A stretch of DNA of 64,000 bases from Sulfitobacter sp. CW3. Its GTDB lineage: Bacteria > Pseudomonadota > Alphaproteobacteria > Rhodobacterales > Rhodobacteraceae. The notes under the pieces are model-generated. The model ran no database searches and was not told the DNA's origin. It saw only the letters and a list, made by a program, of their open reading frames with translations. The stretch lies in NCBI RefSeq assembly GCF_019392245.1, contig NZ_JAHXRL010000001.1:620001-684000 (forward strand). The letters run 5' to 3'. Of this stretch, positions 15,682 to 25,352 are shown piece after piece (within the stretch, counting starts at the first letter, position 1; each line of letters begins with the position of its first letter). Made by a program: the position numbers and the translations under genes.

Positions 15682-17544
15682 ATGTTACGCATTTCAGAAA
15701 TCAACTATTCCGTCGAAGGCCGCCCCCTCTTTGAGGAGGCCAGCGCCGTCATTCCCGAAGGTCATAAAGTGGGCCTCGTCGGCCGCAATGGCGCGGGTAA
15801 AACCACCTTGTTTCGCATCATTCGCGGGGAATTGGGTTTGGACGCGGGTGAAATCACCCTGCCGTCCCGCGCCAAGATCGGCGGCGTCGCGCAAGAGGTG
15901 CCATCGTCGGACGTGTCGCTGATTGATACGGTGTTGGCGGCGGATACCGAACGGGCCGCTCTGATCACAGAATCCGAGACCACCAAGGATCCTGTACGCA
16001 TCGCCGAGGTGCAAACCCGCCTTGCCGATATCGACGCGTGGTCTGCCGAAGGGCGTGCGGCCTCGATCCTCAAGGGGCTTGGTTTTGACGATCACGACCA
16101 GCAACAGCCCTGTTCGGCCTATTCCGGCGGCTGGCGCATGCGCGTGGCTTTGGCGGGTGTTCTGTTTGCGCAGCCCGATGTGCTGCTGCTCGATGAACCG
16201 ACCAACTATCTCGACCTCGAAGGGGCGCTGTGGCTTGAAAACTATCTGGCCAAATACCCCCACACGGTGATCATCATCAGCCACGACCGTGGGCTGTTGA
16301 ACCGCGCCGTCGGTGGTATCTTGCACCTCGAAGACCGCAAGCTGACCTATTACCAAGGCAACTACGACCAATTCGCTAAAATGCGCGCCGAGAAACGTGC
16401 GCAACTGTCTGCCGCTGCGAAAAAGCAGCAGGCGCACAAGGCACACATGCAGGCCTTCGTCGACCGCTTTAAGGCCAAGGCATCCAAAGCCAAACAAGCA
16501 CAGTCGCGGATGAAAGCCATTGAAAAGATGGTGACAATCACCCCACCAGAGGAAGCAGCGCGCAAGGTATTCACCTTCCCGCAGCCCGATGAATTGTCGC
16601 CACCGATCATCAGCATCGAAGGCGGATCCACCGGCTATACCGAAGGTCAGCCCGTGTTGTCGCGCCTTAACCTGCGCATCGATCAGGACGACCGCATCGC
16701 GCTTTTGGGCCGCAACGGTCAGGGCAAATCGACCCTGTCGAAACTGCTGTCCAACCGTCTGGTCCTGTTCGAAGGCAAAGCGGTCAATTCCAACAAGCTG
16801 CGCATCGGCTTCTTTGCCCAGCATCAGGTCGACGAACTGATCATCAATGAAACGCCGTTGCAGCACATGATCACCGCGCGCCCCGGCGTCATGCAGTCAA
16901 AACTGCGCGCACAGCTGGCGGGTTTCGGCCTTGGCCCCGATCAAGCCGACACCGAAGTTGGCCGCCTGTCCGGTGGTCAAAAGGCGCGCCTGTCGCTGCT
17001 GCTTGCCACGCTCGATGCGCCGCATCTGCTGATCCTCGATGAACCGACCAACCACCTCGATATCGAATCCCGCGAGGCACTGGTCGAGGCGCTGACCCGT
17101 TATTCCGGCGCTGTGATCCTTGTCAGCCACGACATGCACCTGCTGTCGATGGTGGCCGACCGTCTGTGGCTGGTGTCCGACGGCACAGTCAAACCCTACG
17201 AGGACGACCTCGAAGCATATCGCAAAATGCTGCTGACCGTTGAAAAGCCCGTCAGCAAGAACGCCAAGCCGGTGAAAGAAGCGCCAAAACCCAAGCGCGC
17301 CTCGCGCGAAGACATCCTTGCCCTGCGTTCCGAAGTGCGCACCGCCGAGGCCCGCGTGACCAAAATCAACGACATGCGCGACAAGCTGGCCAAGAAACTT
17401 GCCGACCCTGCCCTTTACGAAAAGGAAAAAGTCGGCGAACTTGAGGTGTGGAACAAAAAATACGCCGAAGTCATGGCCGCACTTGAACGTGCGGAATCGA
17501 TCTGGATGGCCGCTCTGGAAAAACTTGAAACAGCCTCCGCCTGA
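15682..17544 (+). CDS. ABC-F family ATP-binding protein (YheS-like)
   Basis: A 620-aa soluble protein with two ABC domains and no membrane segments. Walker A motifs are GRNGAGKTT (about residue 35) and GRNGQGKST (about 345); signatures are YSGGWRMR and LSGGQKAR; both Walker B motifs read LLLDEPTN or LILDEPTN. The long charged linker between domains (MRAEKRAQLSAAAKKQQAHK region) is the tRNA-interaction motif of ABC-F translation factors, which bind the ribosomal E site. Domain order and C-terminal coiled coil most resemble E. coli YheS. I start at MLRISEI (15682); MVHTAP upstream is also open. Confidence 0.92.
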   Translation: MLRISEINYSVEGRPLFEEASAVIPEGHKVGLVGRNGAGKTTLFRIIRGELGLDAGEITLPSRAKIGGVAQEVPSSDVSLIDTVLAADTERAALITESETTKDPVRIAEVQTRLADIDAWSAEGRAASILKGLGFDDHDQQQPCSAYSGGWRMRVALAGVLFAQPDVLLLDEPTNYLDLEGALWLENYLAKYPHTVIIISHDRGLLNRAVGGILHLEDRKLTYYQGNYDQFAKMRAEKRAQLSAAAKKQQAHKAHMQAFVDRFKAKASKAKQAQSRMKAIEKMVTITPPEEAARKVFTFPQPDELSPPIISIEGGSTGYTEGQPVLSRLNLRIDQDDRIALLGRNGQGKSTLSKLLSNRLVLFEGKAVNSNKLRIGFFAQHQVDELIINETPLQHMITARPGVMQSKLRAQLAGFGLGPDQADTEVGRLSGGQKARLSLLLATLDAPHLLILDEPTNHLDIESREALVEALTRYSGAVILVSHDMHLLSMVADRLWLVSDGTVKPYEDDLEAYRKMLLTVEKPVSKNAKPVKEAPKPKRASREDILALRSEVRTAEARVTKINDMRDKLAKKLADPALYEKEKVGELEVWNKKYAEVMAALERAESIWMAALEKLETASA

Positions 17545-17566
17545 CGACTGACACACTCTTCGCTTG

Positions 17567-17615
17567 GCTTCTCTGGCTCATAAATATCCCGGGGGTCCGG
17601 GGGCTGGCCCCCGGA
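17567..17615. repeat. Dispersed intergenic repeat, copy 1
   Basis: Contains GCTTCTCTGGCTC then A then TAAATATCC (17567-17589), followed by GGGGG and a near-perfect GC hairpin (TCCGGGGGC at 17596-17604 with GCCCCCGGA at 17607-17615). The first part recurs at 27537-27559 with one difference; the second part recurs at 50901-50936. It lies between the ABC-F stop and marC start. Confidence 0.75.
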
Positions 17616-17622
17616 AATACAT

Positions 17623-18273
17623 ATGATGACACTCGACATTGCCTTTATGATCACGGCCTTTGCCACCATGATCGTCATCATTGACCCCTTTGCGATTGGG
17701 CCGATGTTTCTGGCTCTGACCCCCGGCCTGTCCCATGCACAACGGCGCCGCATCGCATGGCGTGGTGTGTTCATTGCGGGGCTGATCTTGTTGGTTTTCG
17801 CGGCCTTCGGCGAGGCCGTGCTGGGCTTTATCGGCATCTCCATGCCCGCGTTTCGGGTCGCCGGGGGGATTTTGCTGTTTCTGACCGCGCTTGAAATGCT
17901 GTTCGACCGCCGCACAAAACGGCGCGAGCAAAGCACGACAGACCCTGATCACGACGCCGACGATCACGACGATCCGTCGGTCTTTCCGCTGGCGATACCG
18001 TTGATCGCGGGCCCGGGTTCGATCGCGTCGGTCATCCTGCTTACCGGTGAAAAACCCGGCATCGAAGGGTTCGTGACCGTGATGGGGATCACCTTTGCCG
18101 TGCTGGCGCTGATGGGGATCACGATGCAGGCAAGCGGCTATCTGGAACGCGTTTTGGGCAAAGTCGGGATCAATGTCATCACGCGACTGCTGGGCATGCT
18201 TTTGGCCGCGCTTTCGGTGCAATTCGTGCTCGAAGGTCTCAGCGCCTTTGGTTTTGGGCCGGGTGCGGGCTGA
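17623..18273 (+). CDS. MarC-family inner-membrane protein
   Basis: A 216-aa integral membrane protein with about six hydrophobic helices. Diagnostic stretches are VIIDPFAIGPMFLALTP near residue 20, GAxxL-type helices in the first half, and PLAIPLIAGPGSIASVIL at about 126-143. The acidic/His-rich loop DPDHDADDHDDPS (about 107-119) between halves is a local feature. The MarC family was named for linkage to the mar locus, but a drug-resistance role was not upheld; a solute or metabolite transport function is presumed. Two adjacent ATG codons are possible starts. Confidence 0.9.
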   Translation: MMTLDIAFMITAFATMIVIIDPFAIGPMFLALTPGLSHAQRRRIAWRGVFIAGLILLVFAAFGEAVLGFIGISMPAFRVAGGILLFLTALEMLFDRRTKRREQSTTDPDHDADDHDDPSVFPLAIPLIAGPGSIASVILLTGEKPGIEGFVTVMGITFAVLALMGITMQASGYLERVLGKVGINVITRLLGMLLAALSVQFVLEGLSAFGFGPGAG

Positions 18274-18324
18274 CAAAACCCGTCACACGCCCCATATTCC
18301 ACCCAAGGAACAACGGAGCGTCCA

Positions 18325-18912
18325 ATGGCAGAATTTGAAACCGGTCGTCTGATCTATCTTTTGGTGTTGCTGGCGATGGTCGCGGGCTGGTTCTTTATGC
18401 AGGGCCGCGGCGAGGGATTTAACAAAACCCTGCAACAGGCCGCGGTTTGGAGCATGATCTTTGTCGGTGCCGTCGCAGGTTACGCGCTGTGGGGCGACAT
18501 CACGCGCAATTCGGGCGCACCCCAGCAAAGCTATGCGGACGGGATCGGCACCGTCACCCTGCCCCGTGCGCGTGATGGCCATTATTACCTGACGGTGCAG
18601 ATCAACGGCGCGCCGATCCGCTTTGTCGTGGACACGGGGGCCAGCGACATGGTTCTGACCCGCGAGGATGCGCAGCGTGTCGGCCTGTCGCCCGATACGC
18701 TCAACTACCTTGGTCGCGCCAATACCGCCAATGGCGAGGTGCGCACCGCCTTTGTACGCCTGAACGAAGTGCAATTGGGGGAAGTGCGCGATTTCGATGT
18801 GCCTGCCGTGGTGAATGACGGCGAGATGGGGCAATCTTTGTTGGGGATGGGTTATCTGCAACGTTGGGGCCGGATCGAGATTTCGAATAACGAGCTGATC
18901 CTGACACGTTAA
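18325..18912 (+). CDS. Membrane-anchored retropepsin-like aspartic protease (TIGR02281 type)
   Basis: A 195-aa protein. Two N-terminal hydrophobic segments (about 9-25 and 42-57) anchor it; the rest is a clan AA aspartic protease module. The catalytic motif VVDTGAS places the Asp at residue 103, and LLGMGYLQRW near 172-181 is the conserved glycine-rich end. Such single-domain proteases act as dimers and in alphaproteobacteria are predicted to face the periplasm; substrates are unknown. A GGAG site precedes the ATG. It follows marC by 51 bases on the same strand. Confidence 0.88.
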   Translation: MAEFETGRLIYLLVLLAMVAGWFFMQGRGEGFNKTLQQAAVWSMIFVGAVAGYALWGDITRNSGAPQQSYADGIGTVTLPRARDGHYYLTVQINGAPIRFVVDTGASDMVLTREDAQRVGLSPDTLNYLGRANTANGEVRTAFVRLNEVQLGEVRDFDVPAVVNDGEMGQSLLGMGYLQRWGRIEISNNELILTR

Positions 18913-18930
18913 GATCGATCAGTAACCCAC

Positions 18931-19389
18931 TCACGTTTCTGCCTTTTTCTCCCAGCGACCGCTTTCTTCGGACCAGTATTGCGCCGACACGCTTGCGTCT
19001 TTCAACGCTTTCCATTGTCCGCGCGCCTTGTTCAGGGCCCGCTCGTCCAGCCCGTCAAACAGAATGCACACCCTGTCCAAATTTGTGACCTCGGCAGCGG
19101 TCACATCTGCCCCGTGGATCGAAAACACACAGGTGGCACCGTTCGGTGCCTCGGTTTGGGTGGTCAACAAAACCGGCTGTTCCGCATCATGGGGCCCACC
19201 GGCCAACCCGTGCGGCAGGAACCCGTCATCGGGGCCTTGCCACAGGGCGGCATCCATTTGCGCCAGCAAATCGGGGTCGGTGCCGCGTACCGCCACACGC
19301 CACCCTGCCCCTTGGGCCTTGCCCAACAGCATGGTTAACGTCTCGACCAAAGGTCGCTGTGTCAGATGGTAGAAATACGCGGCACCCAT
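18931..19389 (-). CDS. holC: DNA polymerase III chi subunit
   Basis: A 152-aa protein matching the HolC family: opening AAYFYHLTQRPLVETLTMLL, a central HGLAGGPHDAEQPVLLTT stretch, and the late LDRVCILFDGLDERALNKAR segment. Chi links the clamp loader to single-strand binding protein at the replication fork. It starts four bases after the pepA stop, and pepA-holC is a conserved gene order in proteobacteria, which supports the call. Ends convergently against the retropepsin gene. Confidence 0.93.
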   Translation of the reverse strand: MGAAYFYHLTQRPLVETLTMLLGKAQGAGWRVAVRGTDPDLLAQMDAALWQGPDDGFLPHGLAGGPHDAEQPVLLTTQTEAPNGATCVFSIHGADVTAAEVTNLDRVCILFDGLDERALNKARGQWKALKDASVSAQYWSEESGRWEKKAET

Positions 19390-19393
19390 GGGC

Positions 19394-20866
19394 TTATTCG
19401 ACCTCGAAATTATCCGAAATCAACCGGTTCAAGGATGCAACGCCCCATCCTGTGGCCCCGATCGGTGCTAATGTCGTTTCTGTCTTGAGCGACGCCACAC
19501 CTGCAATATCAAGGTGAATCCAGGGTGTCTCGTCTTTCACGAACCGCCCAAGGAACTGCGCCGCAGATACGGCACCGCCATCGCGGCCGCCGATGTTTTT
19601 CATGTCGGCAATCCGGCTTTTCAGCAGCTTGTCATAGCCGGGGCCCATAGGCATCCGCCATGCACCTTCGTTCTCTGCCTCAGCGGCCTTGAGGAACGCG
19701 TTGCACAGGGTGTCATTGTTAGAAAACACGCCCGCATTTTCATGGCCAAGACCAATTACGATTGCGCCCGTCAGCGTCGCCAAATCGATCATGCCCGCAG
19801 GTTTAAAGCGGTCTTGCGCGTACCACAGCACGTCACACAGCACCAAACGCCCCTCGGCGTCGGTGTTAATCACCTCGACGGTGTCGCCTTTCATCGATTT
19901 GATCACATCGCCCGGACGCGTCGCCATGCCCGATGGCATGTTTTCGACGATACCAACAAGGCCCACAACATTGGCTTTGGCTTTGCGCAGGGCAAGGGAG
20001 CGCATCACGCCAGCCACCACGCCCGCGCCGCCCATATCCATGGTCATGTCTTCCATGCCAAGGCCGGGTTTCAGGCTGATGCCGCCGGTGTCAAAGACAA
20101 CGCCCTTGCCGACCAGCGCCAGTGGGGCCGCGTCTTTCTTGCCGCCATTCCATTTCATAACAACAACATAGGACGGGCTGGACGACCCTTGGCCAACCGA
20201 CAAAAGCGTGCGCATGCCCAGCTTTTCCAGTTCGGCGTCGTCCAGCACTTCGACCTCGAGGCCGATGTTTTCCATCTCGGCCAGACGGTTTGCGAATTCG
20301 GTGGTGGTCAGCACGTTGGCAGGTTCATTGGTCAGATCGCGGGTCATAAAGGCACCGTCGGCGATGGCGAGCAAAGGTTCTGCGGCCTCTTTCACCTCGT
20401 CGGGCTTGCTGGCCATAATCGTAATAGCGCCCTTGCGCGGCTTGCCGTCGCTCTTGTTGTCCTCAAAGCTGTAGTCACGCATGGCAAGGCCAAAGCACAG
20501 CTCGGCCGATTTGCGCAGCCCGCCTGTCAGAACCAGCAAATCCGCGGCCCCCCGCAGCTTGGCCAAGCTGCCGCCGGCTTTGCGCAGATCCTGCACATTG
20601 GCGTTGTTCGCCAGTTGGATCACGTCCACGGCCTCGGCCAGCATGCCCGTGGGATAGCCCATGCTGAGCACGTCGCCGGGTTTCAGATCGGCGAATTTGG
20701 TGGTTTGGACCAGACGTTCCAGCGCGCCTTTTGTCAGCTTGTTGATCCGACGGGCGCTTGGGTTCATCTTGCCTTCGGCGTCGATGGTGACGGCAACACG
20801 ACCAGCGTGTTCCGCAATCTGGTCTACGTCTGTTTGGGCAAAGCTGATTGGGGTCAATGCGGTCAT
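19394..20866 (-). CDS. pepA: Leucyl aminopeptidase (M17)
   Basis: A 490-aa cytosolic two-metal aminopeptidase that removes N-terminal residues from peptides. The M17 signature NTDAEGRLVL is present, with metal ligands in GKGVVFDTGG and DMGGAG regions. The N-terminal domain is shorter on motifs, as usual. The ATG at 20866 (MTALTPISFAQTDV) is chosen; an upstream open stretch of 39 codons lacks homology. First gene of the pepA-holC unit. In E. coli PepA is also a DNA-binding regulator; nothing here tests that. Confidence 0.96.
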   Translation of the reverse strand: MTALTPISFAQTDVDQIAEHAGRVAVTIDAEGKMNPSARRINKLTKGALERLVQTTKFADLKPGDVLSMGYPTGMLAEAVDVIQLANNANVQDLRKAGGSLAKLRGAADLLVLTGGLRKSAELCFGLAMRDYSFEDNKSDGKPRKGAITIMASKPDEVKEAAEPLLAIADGAFMTRDLTNEPANVLTTTEFANRLAEMENIGLEVEVLDDAELEKLGMRTLLSVGQGSSSPSYVVVMKWNGGKKDAAPLALVGKGVVFDTGGISLKPGLGMEDMTMDMGGAGVVAGVMRSLALRKAKANVVGLVGIVENMPSGMATRPGDVIKSMKGDTVEVINTDAEGRLVLCDVLWYAQDRFKPAGMIDLATLTGAIVIGLGHENAGVFSNNDTLCNAFLKAAEAENEGAWRMPMGPGYDKLLKSRIADMKNIGGRDGGAVSAAQFLGRFVKDETPWIHLDIAGVASLKTETTLAPIGATGWGVASLNRLISDNFEVE

Positions 20867-21003
20867 GGTCTGCGTCCTTTTGGTATGAATTACCCCAAGA
20901 CCTAGCGCGCAGCCGCCGGTATTGCCAGATAGCAGTTTTCGCCGACGAAAATTTGTTTTATCGTGCGTGCAAAATATCAGCATAAATATCTAAGGGATGC
21001 AGA

Positions 21004-22134
21004 TTGGCTAAGTTTGACCGCTATATGTTGTCCCAGTTCCTGATCCTGTTCAGTTTTTTCGCGCTGATCCTGGTCGCGATTTTTTGGATCAACCGCGCCG
21101 TTATCTTGTTTGATCGCCTGATTGGCGACGGCCAGACGGCGTTGGTGTTTCTGGAATTCACTGTGCTGGGCCTGCCCAAGCTGATCACCACGGTGTTTCC
21201 CATCGCTGCATTCGCGGGGTCGGTCTATGTGATCAACCGCATGACCAGCGAATCCGAGATGACAGTGCTGCAGGCCACGGGCAGCGGGCCGTGGCGGTTG
21301 GCGCGCCCTGTGTTGGTGTACGGTGTTTGCGTTGCGGTGATGATGTCGGTTCTGACGCATTTTCTGGTGCCCATGGCCAAGGCGCAATTATCCCAACGCG
21401 AGGCCGAGATTTCGCAAAACGTGTCCGCGCGGTTGCTGACCGAGGGCGAGTTTCTGCACCCCTCGTCCAAGGTGACGTTCTACACGCGGCTGATTGGCAC
21501 CGATGGCGTTTTGCGCGATGTGTTTCTTTCGGATCGCCGCAACCCCGAAGAAGGCATTATCTATTCCGCATCCGAGGCCTATCTTGTGCGCAATGGCGAA
21601 GGGACCACGCTGATTATGGTCGATGGATTGGCGCAGCGCCTCACAAGCGAGACCAATCAGCTGTCCACCGCGAAATTCCGCGATTTTTCCTTCGATATCT
21701 CGGCGTTGGTCAGTAACAGCACCGAGGAATATACATCGGTGGATAGTATGGTCACGCCTGCATTGTTTACCGATTGGACGGCCCTTGGGGACAAGGCCGA
21801 AATATCCCAAGGTGTCATCACCGAAGAATTTCACGCCCGCTTTGCCGCGCCGCTGTTTTGCATTGTCGCGGCGATGATCGGCTATGCCACGCTGATCTTG
21901 GGCGGGTTTTCGCGGTTTGGCGTCTGGCGCGAGATCGTGATCGCCTTTGGCCTGCTGATTGCCATTGATGGTCTTCGCAGCACATTGGAAGGTATGGTGC
22001 GCAGTGACGCCAGCCGCTGGCCGTTGATCTATTTGCCCAGCTTGATAGGCCTTATTTTGGTGTTGGCGATGATTTGGCAAACCGCCCATCCGGGTTGGTT
22101 GCGCCGAATGCGCCGGGCAAAGGTGGCGGTATGA
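21004..22134 (+). CDS. lptF: LPS export permease LptF
   Basis: One of the two inner-membrane permeases of the LptB2FGC complex that extracts lipopolysaccharide for transport to the outer membrane. 376 aa, with helix groups at the N-terminus (LSQFLILFSFFALILVAIFW) and C-terminus and a periplasmic jellyroll-like middle. The start is a TTG (21004) placed eight bases behind an AAGGGA site; the upstream ATG at 20998 hits a stop after four codons. First gene of the lptF-lptG-lptD-surA-pdxA-rsmA cluster; overlaps lptG by four bases. Confidence 0.94.
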   Translation: MAKFDRYMLSQFLILFSFFALILVAIFWINRAVILFDRLIGDGQTALVFLEFTVLGLPKLITTVFPIAAFAGSVYVINRMTSESEMTVLQATGSGPWRLARPVLVYGVCVAVMMSVLTHFLVPMAKAQLSQREAEISQNVSARLLTEGEFLHPSSKVTFYTRLIGTDGVLRDVFLSDRRNPEEGIIYSASEAYLVRNGEGTTLIMVDGLAQRLTSETNQLSTAKFRDFSFDISALVSNSTEEYTSVDSMVTPALFTDWTALGDKAEISQGVITEEFHARFAAPLFCIVAAMIGYATLILGGFSRFGVWREIVIAFGLLIAIDGLRSTLEGMVRSDASRWPLIYLPSLIGLILVLAMIWQTAHPGWLRRMRRAKVAV

Positions 22135-23228
22135 TCCTGCATTTCTATTTCGCGCGCCGTTTCCTAACCGGCTTTGTGCTGATCTCGGCGGTGCTGTTTG
22201 CGCTGTTGGTGTTGGTCGATATGGTCGAACAGGCCCGCAGATTTGGCAGCTATGACATCGGTTGGCAGCGCATTTTCGGGCTGACCATGTTGAACACCCC
22301 CGCGACCATGAACCTGATTTTGCCATTGATCATGATTTTGGCGACGGTCGTTTTGTTTCTATCCCTCGCGCGGTCTTCCGAACTGGTCGTCACCCGTGCT
22401 GCAGGGCGATCAGCGCTTAGCGCATTACAGGCCCCTGTTATGGTGGCATTTATCATCGGGGTCATGGCGGTTGGCATGTTGAACCCGATCGTGGCCGCCA
22501 CGGCAAAACGCTATGTGCAAGTGTCCGAGAACATCCGCGCGGGCGGTGCGTCGGCCCTGTCGATCAGCCGCGAAGGATTGTGGCTGCGTCAGGGTGGCGA
22601 GCAAGGGCAAACCGTGATCCGCGCGTGGCGGTCCAACGCCGATGCGTCGGTGTTGTATGATGTGACGTTCATTTCCTATGCCCCCGACGGTGGCCCCATT
22701 CGCCGGATCGAGGCAACCAGTGCCGAACTGGAAGAGAATTCATGGGTGCTGACCGGCGCAAAATCATGGCCGCTCCAGGTCGGGGTGAACGCCGAAGGCA
22801 ATGCCGAATTCTTCGAGACACTGACATTGCCGTCTAACCTGACGCTGGACCGTATCCGCGAAAGCATCAGTGATCCGGGTGCCGTGTCGATCTATGATCT
22901 GCCCGAATTTATCAGCCAGCTTGAACAGGCCGGGTTTTCGCCCCGCCGGCACAAGGTCTGGCTTCAGACCGAATTGGCCCGCCCGTTTTTCCTTGTGGCG
23001 ATGGTTCTTGTTGCGAGCGCATTCACCATGCGCCATACGAGGTTCGGAGGCACAGGCGTTGCCGTGTTGGCATCAGTTCTGTTGGGGTTTGGCTTGTATT
23101 TCATTCGCAGCTTTGCACAAATTTTAGGGGAAAACGGGCAGATCCCGGTGATCCTCGCGGCATGGGCACCGCCGGTGGCGTCGATCCTGTTGGCCCTTGG
23201 TTTGTTGCTCCATGCGGAGGATGGCTAA
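22131..23228 (+). CDS. lptG: LPS export permease LptG
   Basis: Second permease of the LPS transporter, 365 aa. N-terminal MILHFYFARRFLTGFVLISAVLF followed by LVDMVEQARR is typical of LptG, with further helices near residues 60-80, 100-120 and in the last 110 residues, and a periplasmic domain in between. Its ATG overlaps the lptF stop (ATGA), consistent with equal synthesis of the two subunits. Works with LptF and the ATPase LptB, which is not in this window. Confidence 0.94.
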   Translation: MILHFYFARRFLTGFVLISAVLFALLVLVDMVEQARRFGSYDIGWQRIFGLTMLNTPATMNLILPLIMILATVVLFLSLARSSELVVTRAAGRSALSALQAPVMVAFIIGVMAVGMLNPIVAATAKRYVQVSENIRAGGASALSISREGLWLRQGGEQGQTVIRAWRSNADASVLYDVTFISYAPDGGPIRRIEATSAELEENSWVLTGAKSWPLQVGVNAEGNAEFFETLTLPSNLTLDRIRESISDPGAVSIYDLPEFISQLEQAGFSPRRHKVWLQTELARPFFLVAMVLVASAFTMRHTRFGGTGVAVLASVLLGFGLYFIRSFAQILGENGQIPVILAAWAPPVASILLALGLLLHAEDG

Positions 23229-23229
23229 G

Positions 23230-25347
23230 ATGCGGCGGTTTATCCTAGTGCTTTGCTTGCTGCTTCCCCTGCCCGCAACGGCGCAAAACCTTGATGAACG
23301 GCCTGCGGTTCTGGTGGCTGACGACTTGTTGATCACCCGCGACCGGGTGTTGATCGCCCGCGGCAACGTCGAGGCCTTCCAAGGCGACACCCGCATTCGT
23401 GCCAAATCAATCAGCTATGATGAACAGACCGGCGCGCTGACCATCGAGGGGCCTATTGTGCTGACCGATGGTGCGGGATCGGTGATCTTGGCTGACGCTG
23501 CCGAACTGGACAGCAGTTTGCAAAATGGTCTTTTGACCGGCGCACGTATGGTGATGAACCAACAGGTGCAACTGGCCGCCGTGCAGATCGACCGCGTGGA
23601 CGGGCGTTATAGCCAGCTTTATAAAACTGCCGTAACGTCTTGTAAAATATGCGAAGATGGCGAAGTACCCTTGTGGCAGATCCGGGCGCGTCGGGTCATC
23701 CACGACGAGGTCGGGCAGCAGCTTTATTTCGACGATGCGACGTTTCACATCAAAAACGTTCCGGTCTTTCACCTGCCCCGTTTGCGCATGCCGGACCCGA
23801 CGCTTGACCGTGCGACCGGGTTTCTGACGCCTTCAATCCGGACCACGTCGCAATTGGGCACAGGCCTTAAACTGCCGTATTTTATCAAGCTGGGCGACAG
23901 CCGTGATCTGACCTTGGCCCCGTATCTGTCGACCGCGACGCGGACGCTTGAATTCAGGTATCGGCAGGCGTTTGTCGGCGGCAATATTTCATTCGAAGGG
24001 GCCTATACCCGAGATGATGAGATCCCCGATACGAACCGCGGCTATCTGGATTGGCAAGGCGCGTTTGATCTGCGGCGCGATTACAAACTAAGCTTCAACA
24101 TCAAGATCGTCAGCGACGAGGCCTATTTTACCGAATACGGCTATCTGGACGAAGACCGTTTGCGCAGCGATATCACCGTCAGCCGCGCACGGCGTGACAG
24201 CTATGTACGGGCCAGTCTGTATAACTTTGAAACCCTGCGCGACGGCGAGATCAATTCGACCCTGCCCACCCTCGTGATCGACGGCGAATTCGAGCGCCGG
24301 TTTTTCCCCAAGTCGGTCGGGGGCGAGGTTCGGTTTTCGCTTGAGGCCCACAGCCATCAACGCAGTTCGACGGTGGATGTGATTGGCCGGGACGTGGCGC
24401 GGATCAATGGCAAGCTTGAATATCTGCGGCGGTTCACCCACAAAAGCGGGCTGGTGACGGACGCGCGTGCCGGCCTGGGTTTTAACGCGTTTGATATCAC
24501 TCAAGACACGACATATTCGCAAAACCACACCGATCTGGTGCCCTCTGCTTCTGTTGGCCTAAGCTATCCTATGGTGCGCCGCGGGGCGGGTGGTGTGACG
24601 CAGATGCTGACGCCTCTGGCGCAAGTCGGATGGACGGGGGGGGAACGTCTGGACATCCCTAACGAGGAAAGCACACGGGTCGAGTTTGATCAGGGCAACC
24701 TGCTGAGCCTGTCACGCTTTCCCAGCTCTGACCGGCAGGAACGGGGTACTGTTACCGCTGTGGGGATGAACTGGTCACGCTTTGACCCGCAGGGGTGGGA
24801 TACGCATATTGCCGTGGGTCAGGTGTTCCGGTCGGTCTTGGATAGCGATTTCACCAATTCGTCAGGCCTGTCCGGCACCAAATCCAACATCCTGCTGGCC
24901 GGGCAAATCCGCAACCACGCCGGTTTGTCGCTTACCGCGCGCACCCTGTTTGACAACAACTTTGAGGTATCCAAGACAGAGCTGCGCGGCGATCTGGGCT
25001 TTAGGAACGTCACCCTTGGAGGCACATATGTCTGGCTTGAAGCAGATGCAGCCGAAGACCGCACAGAACCCGTGTCCGAGATTTCACTGGATGGGTCCTA
25101 TGATTTTCGCAATCATTGGACCGCCAGCGCCGACGTCCGCTATGACGTCGATAATGACCGTGCTGCGACGGCGGGTCTTGGCCTGACCTATAACAATGAA
25201 TGCGTCAGCGTCGACCTTTCCGTCCGCCGGCGCTATACCTCATCAACAAGTGTTGAGCCCTCGACAGATATCGGGTTTAACATCGGCCTGCGGGGCTTTT
25301 CGGCCTCCAACGGAAAAGAAAGATATGTGCGATCATGTGGGATGTAA
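23230..25347 (+). CDS. lptD: LPS-assembly outer-membrane protein LptD
   Basis: The outer-membrane beta-barrel that inserts LPS into the outer leaflet. About 705 aa: signal peptide (MRRFILVLCLLLPLPATAQ), an LptA-like N-terminal region (VLVADDLLITRDRVLIARGN, about 30-130), then a barrel of alternating strands to the C-terminus. Two Cys near residue 140 (CKIC) may pair with the late Cys residues (NECVSV and RSCGM). The ATG at 23230 is nine bases behind GGAGG; the ATG at 23221, which overlaps lptG, directly abuts that site and is less likely. Confidence 0.93.
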   Translation: MRRFILVLCLLLPLPATAQNLDERPAVLVADDLLITRDRVLIARGNVEAFQGDTRIRAKSISYDEQTGALTIEGPIVLTDGAGSVILADAAELDSSLQNGLLTGARMVMNQQVQLAAVQIDRVDGRYSQLYKTAVTSCKICEDGEVPLWQIRARRVIHDEVGQQLYFDDATFHIKNVPVFHLPRLRMPDPTLDRATGFLTPSIRTTSQLGTGLKLPYFIKLGDSRDLTLAPYLSTATRTLEFRYRQAFVGGNISFEGAYTRDDEIPDTNRGYLDWQGAFDLRRDYKLSFNIKIVSDEAYFTEYGYLDEDRLRSDITVSRARRDSYVRASLYNFETLRDGEINSTLPTLVIDGEFERRFFPKSVGGEVRFSLEAHSHQRSSTVDVIGRDVARINGKLEYLRRFTHKSGLVTDARAGLGFNAFDITQDTTYSQNHTDLVPSASVGLSYPMVRRGAGGVTQMLTPLAQVGWTGGERLDIPNEESTRVEFDQGNLLSLSRFPSSDRQERGTVTAVGMNWSRFDPQGWDTHIAVGQVFRSVLDSDFTNSSGLSGTKSNILLAGQIRNHAGLSLTARTLFDNNFEVSKTELRGDLGFRNVTLGGTYVWLEADAAEDRTEPVSEISLDGSYDFRNHWTASADVRYDVDNDRAATAGLGLTYNNECVSVDLSVRRRYTSSTSVEPSTDIGFNIGLRGFSASNGKERYVRSCGM

Positions 25348-25352
25348 CTAAG

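Noticed and set aside
15694..16866. 390-codon minus-strand frame
   Set aside because: Lies entirely antisense to the intact ABC-F gene; composition follows the reversed codons of that gene and no domain is seen.
19514..20905. 463-codon plus-strand frame
   Set aside because: Antisense to pepA, whose M17 signature is intact.
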